Positions 11,697-21,708 of a DNA stretch of 64,000 nt are shown piece by piece (position 1 is the stretch's first letter; each line of letters opens with the position of its first letter). The notes under the pieces are model-generated. The model worked only from the letters and a program-made list of their open reading frames with translations. It was not told where the DNA came from and made no database searches. The translations under genes were made by a program, and so were the position numbers. Where the stretch lies: contig VCJN01003346.1 in assembly GCA_006384855.1 (NCBI GenBank), positions 1 through 64,000 of the forward strand. Reading direction: 5' to 3'. The DNA is from Tetraselmis striata. Taxonomy: Eukaryota; Chlorophyta; Chlorodendrophyceae; Chlorodendrales; Chlorodendraceae.

Positions 11697-14600
11697 TCAG
11701 AGCATGCCGCGCTGGTGCCCCCCCACCGCTCGCCGTCTGCGCAGCAGCGACTTTTGCTCGGGCGTCAGCGCCGAGTAGAGCGAGCGGCGAACGGCGTCCT
11801 TCTCTCGGCACTTTGTGTAGTCGAGGGCGGCGGGGCCATCGCGGGTGGACAGCCGTGCGCAGGTGGCCAGCTCAAAGCTCAAGTTCGACAGCACGGGCCC
11901 GCTCGAGCTGTCGCTGCCCCCCCGCTCGGAGGGGTCCCCGGGGCGGCATGCCTCAGCGGCGTGTAGCTTCCTGACCATCGCCGCCGCGACGCGGGTGGAG
12001 CCTCGCCGCCCGCCGAGGCCCGACTCTCCCCGCACGGAGATGGCGGCCGGCGAGCAGTGCGGCGCGCAGAGCCGCCTGTCGTCCAGCCAGGTGGTGTTGA
12101 GCGCGCCCAGCCACAGGCCGACGGAGCAGTCGTCGCCGCAGCCGAGGAGGCGCAGCCGGTGGCGGTGCAGCAGAGCGACCAGCAGCGCCGCGGAGCGCGA
12201 GGACACGGCGTAGGTGGGGCCCGAGGGGTAGGTGTGGTAGCTGGCGCCAAACAGCGCGTGGCTGGGCTCGTACCACTTGCTCATCCTGCATCGTCCCGGG
12301 AGGCGCGCTGATCAGCAATCAATGATGTGCGAGCCAGCCGTACCGTGGCTGGGGGCACGCGCGACACCACATGGCGCTGGGTAGATAAAACAAAACTAAT
12401 AAAAGGTCACCTGCGTTTATAGAAACACTAGGATTACTTCGCGATCAGAAAGTTGCCACTTGCAGTTATGGACAAAATTAAAGCGGAAGTACGGGTGCCG
12501 ACAAGAATTAAAAGGGTAGTTACAAATGACCCTGATGTACTGTATCCAATCTTCGGGTTCGAAGTATGCTACCCCTGTAAGGATATGTACCACACAAATC
12601 CCCATGTGGGTACCCAGTGCCTGGTGCGTTTTGCGCAGTATCCTTACAACCCCCCCCCCCCCCCGTACAGCTGGCGAAGAGAGAAAACTAATTTATCATG
12701 AAATGTAGTAGAATAATATACAGGAAATTACACACGGATCTTCTTACTCGTTACACTGCAAAACAGGTCAGTATTTTTCCTGCGACCGGCGAATCCAATT
12801 AGATGTTACGGTACTATAGGCCTCAAATCGGCTGCCTGCACGCAACCGGTAAGACTATGCGCTATATAGTTCCACTCTAGTTTCATCTACATTTGACCCG
12901 TGGCACCTAGGGCAGGCTCTCATTCACAATGTTCCTAGTACCACAGCGGGCCTCCTGTAGTAGTAATGTACCGCCTACAAAAGGATGCATGCAGCCCCAT
13001 TTTGAAGCAGCTCATATGAAGGGTTCTCACAGATTCGTCGGCACCCGTACACCGCCGCGAGTCGCGACCGCCGGCAAGCTCTGGGCCCACATCCTTATGT
13101 ACATGGCTGCCATGCATAACGGGACATGTGTCCCCCCCCCCCCCCCCCCCCCCCCCTCTCCTGAACCCACCCTTTGGCAGGCAGCCGTACGGGCTGCAGG
13201 AGAAGCAGTAGGGCCGCTGGATGCCGCGCGGAGCGTGGAATAATCGGGGGCGTGAGTTCAATGTGGCCGGATGGCTATATTGAGAAGACAAGGCCCGACT
13301 TGCGACCCGGCCTTGTGCACGTTGCCCTGGGCTGTGGGTCAGTGGTGCGAATCAGGGCCGGATGCGCGCAGCTCTGGTACATGTATTCGCACACACGGTG
13401 CGTGCGGCGCCCATGCTGCGCGCGCTTCATTCTAGTGGGCCAGAGAGGATGCGGAGGTAGTGGTACGCGCTACTACACGAGTCGTCATGGGTCCCTGCAA
13501 GTCAATGTACATCAACAGCTGCCCGAGGAAGGCATGTGGGGGGCAAGCACCACGAGACTACCACCGCTCCCACATACCTCTCACGCTCGCAGGAGCACCG
13601 CATTGACATTCCGCCCTGCCTGCCAAAGGCCACATAAAAATGTAACTATAGCAGGAGTTCTCATAGGCCGCGTGCGACCGCAACGAGTTTAGGCTTAATT
13701 CCATTCGGGATTCGTATAGGCGCGCTGGCCCCAGTATGTGCAGATGTAGAGCATGCATATGTATATGTATGATGTACGTATATGCATACTGCATATCCGA
13801 TACCCACCCACACATATACACACATACCTAGTTACATACATATATGACACAACATTCGATGTAATATAATACATAAATATAGAATATATAAAACTAAATT
13901 ACCCCACAGTTCTGGGGTAGGACCCGAGGGGTGCAGGCGGCACGCGCCTCGATTGGCTGACGCGCTTGTTCGGCATGAAGCAGCCCACGAGGTCTGCGGC
14001 AGCGGCGGTCCACTGGCCCAGCGCGGGCGGGAGCTGCTGCGGGACGAGGTACACGTCGTCGTCCACCTTCATCAGGTATCCGCAGCCGGGGAAGCGCGCC
14101 AGGCCGGCCTCCAGGAAGCGCACCAGCTTCAGCGCCAGGTTGGCGTACCTCTCCAGCACCGGCAGCCGCAGCAGCGCGCCGTGCGCGTCTGCCTCCGCCG
14201 CCAGCGCCGCCTCGGCCGCGGCGCTCTCCACAGCGCCCACCACAAACCGGAGGGCCACTCCCGTCCGAGACTGCAGCGCCGCAAGTCCCTCTGCAAAGCC
14301 GCCAGCCGTCCACACAACAGCCGTGAGATGCGGCGGTCGGATTTGCACCTTGAGCGCTCATCATAAGGCGTTTTTTTCCGGATATCTATGTTTCGTAAGT
14401 AGGCGCGATGTAGGACACCTTCGGAGGCGGGAAACCAAGTGCTCCGCAGCGTCGCCCGCCTCGTGCTGTACTCTTCGCCGACGCCGCTAAACACGCCGAC
14501 GACCGCCAGCACGCCCTTGCCTCCCACTGCAGCCGCAGAGGCCACCTGCCCCGGGACAAGAGGGGGCGGGTCCGCGGTCCGGCACCGGCCCGGCAGCGAC

Positions 14601-14722
14601 AGCAGCAGCAGCAGAGGCACGGCGAACGCCGCTGCGGAAACAGCGCGACACCGCCCGCTCGGCAACATCGCCGGCCGCTGGAGCTGCGTGGAGGCGCCCG
14701 GTCTAGAGGCACTACTGTGCAC
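11697..14722 (-). CDS. GT31-type beta-1,3-galactosyltransferase-like protein
   Basis: Exons 14722-14419, 14356-13903 and 12285-11697 join in phase to give 448 residues. The protein starts with a short basic segment and one hydrophobic helix (about residues 28-46, AAFAVPLLLLLSL), a type II signal anchor for the Golgi. The GT31 (Galactosyl_T) fold is clear: TRRATLRSTWFP, then LRFVVGAVES, ERYANLALK, and the metal-binding DDD of YLMKVDDDVYLV at about residues 200-202. The last exon adds KWYEPSHALFG, YPSGPTYAVSSRSA and GCGDDCSVGLWL, the acceptor-side motifs of the family. It should transfer a hexose, usually galactose, from UDP-sugar onto a glycan. Intron 1 is only 62 bp; intron 2 is 1617 bp and contains a poly-C tract (13131-13156). 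The C-terminal 60 residues are basic and family-atypical. Donor and acceptor sugars cannot be read from sequence. Confidence 0.85.
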
Positions 14723-15163
14723 GTATTGTAGTGAGCGTTCCGCAGCTTCTTACGGGACAGCCAGGGACAGCTATTGCTGTCGCGGCGGCAACGCGGGAGG
14801 GAGAGGGTATGCTGATCTTCGACCTGCTGTCGCGCGCCTTTGTCGCCGACGAATCGACGACTACTCTTCGTTTTATTGTATGAATCCCTATTTACAGTCG
14901 CTATACTTCACCATTTATTACCTATTTATACATAATTGTCGCTACAAATAGCTGCGAGCAATCGATGTATGAAGATAATTGAATTCTTGTTTATTTAATT
15001 ATGATGTCACTACTTGTACTAATACTCGTAACCGCGGCGCGGTATATTCCTTGTCCGCTCGATTGATTATTGATTACATCGATTGATTATTATCAGACAA
15101 GTCCCGGGTATAGTTCGAATCTTGCTTGGTCAGTTGGTCGATGTTTTTAGGCAATATACAGCT
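14723..15163. other. Intergenic upstream of the GT31 gene
   Basis: AT-rich from about 14880 onward, with GATTGATTATT words near 15058-15090. It would hold the promoter of the minus-strand glycosyltransferase gene. No coding sequence is seen. Confidence 0.4.
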
Positions 15164-16872
15164 GCCCACAAAAGTCTTGCCCCCCTTGTCAAGCATCAAT
15201 TGTACATTGGCCCATCATGAGCCCTCACCTTCGTTTCCGGCCGCGCCCTTCCATGTGGCATACGTGACGAGCACGACATCATGCGTGGGGGAGCCCTAAG
15301 CGGCGTTTGTTGGGCTCTCGTTGTAAATGCCATACGTGTGCGTGTCATTGTTCATGGTTAGTAATGAATTTCATAACCCAATGTCACAAGTAAGGGCGCG
15401 AATTTTCATATCGCACGTATATGCGTTCTATCTGTACGGATGCACGCCAAGAGTTAATTAGCTCTACCATCGTAGAGCACAATCACAAAGGCGCGCTCTC
15501 CCCATTGTCGGCATGCAAGCAAGTAAGCAGTTCCCGCAAAACGGCCAATACTGCGATAAAGGCTTGCTCAAAAGCCAGCCCATCTAAAGCAGGCTGCTGT
15601 CCGCATTCAATACACCCTTGGTAGAGCCGGGCTTCAACCCATACTGCGCAGAGGTGCAGCCCCCGAGTCAGCGGGTGGGTCCATATGGTCACCTACTAGG
15701 GAATTGTCCAGGGTATGTGGTAGGGCCGGCCATCAATACGCTCCCATATTCTGCTGTTGGGCTGCGCCTAGCGGGCCCCTAAGCGGGGAGAATCCCCCCG
15801 CGCGGGGCGAGTACATCGCCTTTTTATCGGGATGCTGGTCGCGCGGTAAGCCACTGTACTAGAATTTGTAGGAGTACCTAAAAATATTTGCATCGGGCCC
15901 CCCTACCCCCCTCGTTTATATTTCCACCGAGGGGCCCGGCAGGGTTGGAACCTGCGCACAGCGGAATCACGAGCGTAACAGGCAGGCCCCCCCTCCGCCA
16001 CCTATCACATCTCAAGCCGTTGATGAATATTCTAAGTTATTCATATCATAAAAATGCGCCACTGCACCACTCGGCGGTCGGCGGCGCCGGTGCTGACGTG
16101 GCGATATGGACATATACGTACATGTCAAGACTTTCGATCGAGGGGGACTGTAGAGGTTGCCTTCTTGGGGGTCAATATGGGGCCTCACGAAAATGGCCGA
16201 AGTTGGCACATCCAACCATGCGGCGTCACGCGGAGTATCAAATGAAAGATGTCTATGGTGATAGCTCACCCATACGCACCCAGAAAGATGCCCAAATCGT
16301 GCTTCAAAGATGGCTAACAGCGGCCCACAAATTAAAGTCTTGCCCCCCTTGTCAAGCATCAATTGTACATTGGCCCATTATGAGCCCTCGCCTTCGTTTC
16401 CGGCCGCGCCCTTCCATGTGTCATACGTGAACACGACAACATGTGTGGGGGAAGCCCTAAGTGGCGTTTGTTGGGCTCTCGTTGTAAATGCCATACGTGT
16501 GCGTGTCATTGTTCATGGTTAGTAATGAATTTCATAACCCAATGTCACAAGTAAGGGCGCGAATTTTTATATCGCATGTACATGTCCCCCCAACCCCCCT
16601 CGGTTACCCCCCAATACCCCCTTTACCCCCCTACCCCCCTCGTTTATATTTCCACCGAGGGGCCCCGCATGGTTCGAACCTGCGCCGGAATCGTGAGCGT
16701 AATAGGCAGGCCCCCCCTCCGCCACCTATCACATCTCAAGCCATTAATGAATATTCTAAGTTATTTATATCACAAAAATGCGCCACTGTACCACTCGGCG
16801 GTCGGCGGCGCCGGTGCTGACGTGGCGATATGGACAGATACGTACAGGTCAAGACTTTCGAGGGGGACTGTA
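15164..16872. repeat. Duplicated A/B repeat pair
   Basis: Two sequence blocks occur twice in the same orientation. Block A, about 257 bp, lies at 15164-15420 and 16323-16581. Block B, about 250 bp, lies at 15898-16152 and 16624-16872. The copies differ by scattered substitutions and a few small indels. In the second pair A and B are almost adjacent (42 bp apart), whereas in the first pair 477 bp separate them, so the first copy may have received an insertion. Block B contains, read on the minus strand, a tRNA-like T arm (five paired bases around TTCCAAC) and a segment able to pair as an acceptor stem. This suggests a tRNA-derived or SINE-like origin. Confidence 0.75.
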
Positions 16873-16875
16873 TAT

Positions 16876-17162
16876 ATCGGCCCAGCGTGTCCCGGGTTTA
16901 GCCGGTTTATGCATTAGCCCTTCCGGGTTCGCATGGGACAACGGTCTAAGGGCTTGCGAGTATGCCAGACCTACGACACAAGGTAGATCCCTTGTCCGCT
17001 CGGTAGAGCGGTCGTCTCGTGTGCGAGAGGTACCGGGTTCGATTCCTGGCCGATGTATTTCGGCAATATCGGCCCGGCGTGTCCCGGGTTTACTCGGTTG
17101 ATGCATTAGCCCTTCGGGGTTCGAATGAGGCAATGGTCTATGGGCTATGCCAGACCTTCGAC
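16876..17162 (+). repeat. tRNA-like SINE head between two copies of a ~95-bp repeat
   Basis: A ~95-bp sequence beginning ATCGGCCC occurs at 16876-16976 and again at 17068-17162. Between them, about 16985-17058, is a tRNA-like sequence: an A-box-like TTGTCCGCTCGGTAGAGC, an anticodon-loop-like segment with T33 and CGT, and a good B box (CCGGGTTCGATTCCTGG, stem paired). The D stem and anticodon stem each contain a mismatch and the acceptor ends do not pair, so this is probably not a working tRNA. A tRNA-derived SINE or pseudogene fits better. Confidence 0.5.
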
Positions 17163-17324
17163 TGCAGTTGGCGCACGAGGTCAAGTGCTGGGGCGGCTTC
17201 GGCCGATGTCCCAGGGCGAACTTTACTTTACTTTTACGACTGCAGTTGGCGCAATGGTCACGTGCTCGGGCGGCTTCGGCCGATGTCCCGGACTCCCGGG
17301 GCGAACTTTACTTTTTAATTTACG
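17163..17324 (+). repeat. Tandem pair of ~80-bp units
   Basis: Two units starting TGCAGTTGGCGCA (17163 and 17241) share the core GGCGGCTTCGGCCGATGTCCC and end GGGCGAACTTTACTTT. They follow directly after the tRNA-like repeat block and may be its 3' tail. No coding content. Confidence 0.6.
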
Positions 17325-17368
17325 TTTGCCCGCGGCACGCTCGCCCGTCGCGGATATTATTAATATAT

Positions 17369-17545
17369 ATGGTCAGATGTAGTCATCTAGAGGTTTACAG
17401 TACTTAGCAATGTTGTACTGCGCACGATCCCCGCGGTCGGCGCACGGACTGGGGCCTGCCGGCCCGCACCAGCACCACGACCTGAGGGATCCGCCCTCGG
17501 GCACCGGCACTCTCTGCTTTGCGCTCGCCTCAACCGGCTCGCGCA
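17369..17545 (+). mobile_element. Lone terminal-repeat fragment of the DIRS-like element
   Basis: These 177 bp match 6141-6318 in the same orientation with only scattered differences: ATGGTCAGATGTAGTCATCT at the start, CAACCGGCTCGCGCA at the end. Nothing resembling the element's coding frames follows; instead the sequence passes directly into an ATTTTAAATTTTAAA stretch. It is a solo or truncated end of the family that inserted at 6141. Confidence 0.8.
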
Positions 17546-18201
17546 TTTTAAATTTTAAATTTTAATTTTAAATTGCGCCCCGCGACGTACATTATATTTA
17601 TTTCCACATAAGTCCCGTATATTTTTCGCCCAATTTGAGTTCAAGAATCATAGATGGCGGGCAGATGAATTACTGAATACGGGTACTCGTAGCGACTACA
17701 TGCCTATAGGATATGACCAGCAGTTGCACATTTCTGTTCCGCCTTCACCATCATATAGGGTGTGTATATTAAACTTTGACCGCCCTAAAATATAGAAATT
17801 GGAAATTGTAATTTCTTACAACTCTGTTCCCGCTTAGTCTCTTCGGGCTAAGCGGGCCAGCCGTTTGTCGGACCGGCAGCACGAATAGCCCGCATAGGGT
17901 CCGCTATTTAAAGTGCATAGCGTACAGCCCTCTGAAGGCCATACATGTCCCTAATACCCCCTCTCGCCAGAAGCCGACATAGTGATTCCTCGTGAGCTAT
18001 TTAAGCCCCTCCTACATCACTGACAATGGCCCCGGGCCCTCATCCACCACTTTGTTTTTGGGAGGGTGTTTGGGGGCACAATCCTTCAATAGTTCAATTC
18101 ACCTAGCGCGGAGGGACCCCATCCCCCTCCACCCCTGCCTCTCGATGCAAGCGGCATTTAGCAGAGCATCGACAAAATTGTCTATGCTACATTCATGTAA
18201 T
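17546..18201. other. AT-rich intergenic, no gene seen
   Basis: It begins with an ATTTTAAAT-type repeat (17545-17575) and stays AT-rich to about 17830. No reading frame or RNA gene is supported. Confidence 0.4.
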
Positions 18202-20910
18202 TTAAGCATCCGTCTTGCCATCGTTGAGTGCCTTCGCCCGCACTGCCCTATTTGCACTACCCCTTCGTGCAGCCAGCCTTGGTTGCCGCCTTCTCGGCCC
18301 TCCCATTTTTAGCGCCAGCGCCTTCCCTGCGCGAAGTTTTGCCGGGGAGGGCAACTGGCGCTCATCCTCCTCCGGCTCCACTGCCTCGTCCGCCTCCATA
18401 TTCGCCTACCCTCCAGCAGCTCTGCTCCGGTCTCCAGCTGGCCGGCTCTTAGCACCAGCACCGTGTCCGGTGCTGCGCTCTCACCTGCGGTTGCTGGCGC
18501 AGCATGTTCCACCTCCATCGCCTCCCTAGCCGGGTGCTGCAGCGCATGGGGCATGGCGCTGAGCTCCGTCATGATGGTCAGGTTCATTGCCTTGGAAAAG
18601 GGGGAGCTGCACTCCTAGGTGCGAGCTGCGTTCTCCACATTCACATGTAGCTGCGCCACCTATCCCATCGCCTCTGAAGGTTTGCCGGTGCCGCAAGTCT
18701 CGAGGCGGTTCCTCCGGAATGCAACGCCAATGCGTAGAGCTGGCGCGCCGGAGAGGAAGCCTCCGACGCCGGCCTTGAGGCCGGGCGCTTAATGCCGGCG
18801 GAGCGGGCACTCCTTGTGGGTCTTTAGGCTGTCATCAACCCGCCATGTTTCACCGATTCCTACTGGCTCCGAGTCCGTCTCGTCCGACACCGACGGATCA
18901 AAGCGACCGGCTCTCGTCGGAACGCTGAGATCTGCCGCGGGCGCTGCCGGCGGCTGCCTTGGCAGTACCTCGCCCGCCGTCCGGTCGGGGGCCTGTCCTC
19001 TGGGCTGCACATGCTCCATGGTGGGGGTTGGCGCCGCAACTCCTGCCGGGGATCGGGGCTGGCGGTCTACCTTTATCGCCTCGCACTGGCGCGGCCGTCG
19101 CTGGCTCATGCTGGGCCGCCAGGCGGCGGATGGCGCCGCAGAGGAACGCGTTCATGTTCGTGGTCTTGTGGGTGAGGCCGCTGCCGCCGATGCAACCGAA
19201 GTTGAGCGACCCCATCTGCAGCACGAGCCGCAGCGTCGGCCTCTCGCTGGGCGCGTGGATGGCGACGCCATGTGGACGTTGCTTCCGGGCATGGCGGCCC
19301 TCCGCCCGTCGGAGGCGGCGACGGACTGATTTTATACTAGCCTGCTTCTCCTTCCTCTCGGGTTTCGAGGCATGATGGGTGTACCTCGCACAGACCGGGA
19401 TGAGTGTCGCCGGACTCTTGTAGGTAGATGACTACGTACCGCGGCCATATACACCGATCGGAGCATGGCTAACGGGACGTAAGCGAGTGACATGCATTGA
19501 GAGCCGCAGAGTAGTATCCGCGAACTCCTCCTCCGAGTTACGATAGTGTAGCGTGGTGTCTCGATCCTCGCCGACCGGTTTGAGGGTTGGCTGGGTGCTC
19601 AGACCGGTCAGAGACCATCCACATGCGGCCGCCTTCGTTCGGATCCGATCTAGGCGCGGTACCCCGGTCCCCTATTCAGCCACTGGCTCGTCACGGCATG
19701 CACCGCCTCCGCGATCGATTCAGCGGGGAGTAGGGCTTAACCAGCCACGGGTCCAGTGCCAATGGTCTTGCCTACTATACGAAAGATGAAGAATTCGCGA
19801 GCCAGCTCCGGGTCGAGCTCCTCCGTATCCTCCGCTCGCCATGCACGGCGCTCCTCGCGATGGATCACAACCACCACGGTGTAGGCGTGCGCCGCATGCA
19901 TGGTCGCCGAAGGGTACCTCGAGCAGCCCATCGCGGGTGCAGTCATGTAGCCGTAAGCATGCTTGGGCATCCAAAAAGTCCAGCCGCAATCGGTCGGAGT
20001 TCTTGGAGACCTTCCACATGCCGCGAAGCTGGAAGTGGTCCAGCAAGACCACGTCTGGTGGGCGGAGTATCACGTCGTCTGTCTCCTCGGCCTCTTACTG
20101 GTCCCGCCCCTCTTGGGCTGCGCGGCGCCGGGAGCGTAGCCAGGGTCGTAGTCTGGGCGGGCCGCCCCCTTGTCGTAGGCTGGCCGCAAGCCGAGAGCCA
20201 ACTGCGTCCACAGCTCTACCTCCGTGAGGCCGCGCGCGCAACGCCGGGCCGTGCACCCAGACCGTGTATCGGGCGCTCCGCATTTTCCAGGTGCGGGGCG
20301 CCCAGTAATGTGATCGCGCATCGGCGGCTGAATGGTCCAAGCAGCTCTTCGCCTGTTTGTCCTGGCCGACACCCGCGAGCAGTGCAGCGGCCGAGCAGAG
20401 CAGCGCACGCGCACGATGATGTTCCCGGTGGTGACCCGGGGCTTCTTGGCAGCCGATGCGTTCCCCGCCGCCAGGGTCTCTGCGCGGCGTGTGACGGCAC
20501 GGATATCTTCGAGTCGGGGCATGTGGCCCTCGCTCCCCCTCTGCCATCTTAGCGATGAGCGAGGTTGCTCGCGGTGACGCAGCGTGACCGCGAGCAGCCT
20601 CAGCAGCCATGGTCCTGCCCTTGTCGACGAAGTCCCGGAGGAGCACTGCGAGTGGCGCCTCCGGGTCGCTGTCGGCTGGCTGGCCAGAGATCAGCATGTG
20701 CGCGGGCCGCGCGGCCGGGCGCAGGTATTGGGCCAGGGTATTGGGCGCAGGTATTGGGCCGAGGGTAGGCCTTTTCGCACCCCGGAAAAATTGTTGTCGT
20801 CCGCGAGGTGGCGCACGGACGCGCCCGCCCCGTGCCACCGCTCCGGCATAGCCATGTGGCTCTGCTCCGTCGACTTTCGTGGCGGTTCCTGTGCTTCTGC
20901 GCACTCGCAC
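18202..20910 (-). pseudogene. Broken coding region of unknown family, probably a mobile-element relic
   Basis: Several minus-strand stretches read like protein but no single frame spans the region: an Ala/Arg-rich stretch around 20500-20900 (LLRDFVDKGRTMAAEAARGH), LRGMWKVSKNSDRLRLDFLD near 20000-20050, a segment near 19740-19930 (AEDTEELDPELAREFFIFRI), FGCIGGSGLTHKTTNMNAFL near 19150-19200, and a basic tail at 18202-18399. I do not recognise a family. Position beside DIRS fragments and the basic tail suggest an old retroelement or transposon structural gene. It looks broken in several places. 20720-20765 holds a short GGTATTGGGC tandem. Confidence 0.35.
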
Positions 20911-21708
20911 TGTCTGGCAGTGCGCGCCGGAAGTTGGCCCGGTCGGACTGTCGGACGCGCCTAGGTTCCGCTCAGGAGTACCACCTACCGTAAAATACTC
21001 GAGATTAGTACTGTGGCAGTATTGCTTTTGGTGTGAAGCAGCAGCTGGCGGGAGAAAGGAAGTCCTTGCTTTTGACCCTAATAAATGTGCTACATGAGTG
21101 CCCCTGGCACCATATTGGGTGTTTCAATTACCCCTGCCATAACACTGAGACACTGGGGTTGGTGCCCTCCCACACGCTGCCACCACATGCTTTCATAGAG
21201 CATGGCATGTTTGGATGCTAGCCATAGAAACCCTAAACCCTTGGTCAAGGAAACATGTTTGCATAGGGGCTAGGGCGTTGTTGGGCGTTGTGACGAGGCC
21301 AGGTAAGCTCGAGCGCCACCTGCACACAGTGTTTGTGTTGATACCATCGCCACTGCAGTGTTGCCCTTGTCGAGCACCCGCCCAACACTGGCTTTTCGTC
21401 CATCATGTGAAGCTTTGTTTGCAAGCCTTGATGTTGTGAAGGGTGGCTAAGACAATGCACTATACCAGCATGCCAGCATGGTGGGCAGATTGTAAGCTGA
21501 TGACGGCATTTACATTGATATTTAAAATGGACATCTGTTCCGATGTACAGAGACATCAAGCCGTGTGCCCCGGTCTCTACCTACCCGCTCCTAGGCATTC
21601 AACTTGCATTGACAGCATCACCAGCATTGAACTACATCGCACCCCCCCTAACGCCGGTGCCATCCTGCGCTGTCTGCCTCAAAGTGCGCGAGTCTCTTGC
21701 GGCCCTGC
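20911..21708. other. Intergenic; 3' side of the pyruvate kinase gene
   Basis: No gene is seen. On the minus strand the polyadenylation word TGTAA lies at 21514-21510, 195 bases past the pyruvate kinase stop. A single AAACCCTAAACCC telobox-like word is at about 21229-21241. Confidence 0.4.

Noticed and set aside
15888-16430. 180-codon plus-strand protein (GPAGLEP...)
   Set aside because: The translation is of a tRNA-like antisense repeat (block B) that recurs at 16624; this type of spurious frame is common.
16985-17058. Intact tRNA gene
   Set aside because: The acceptor stem does not pair and both D and anticodon stems have mismatches.
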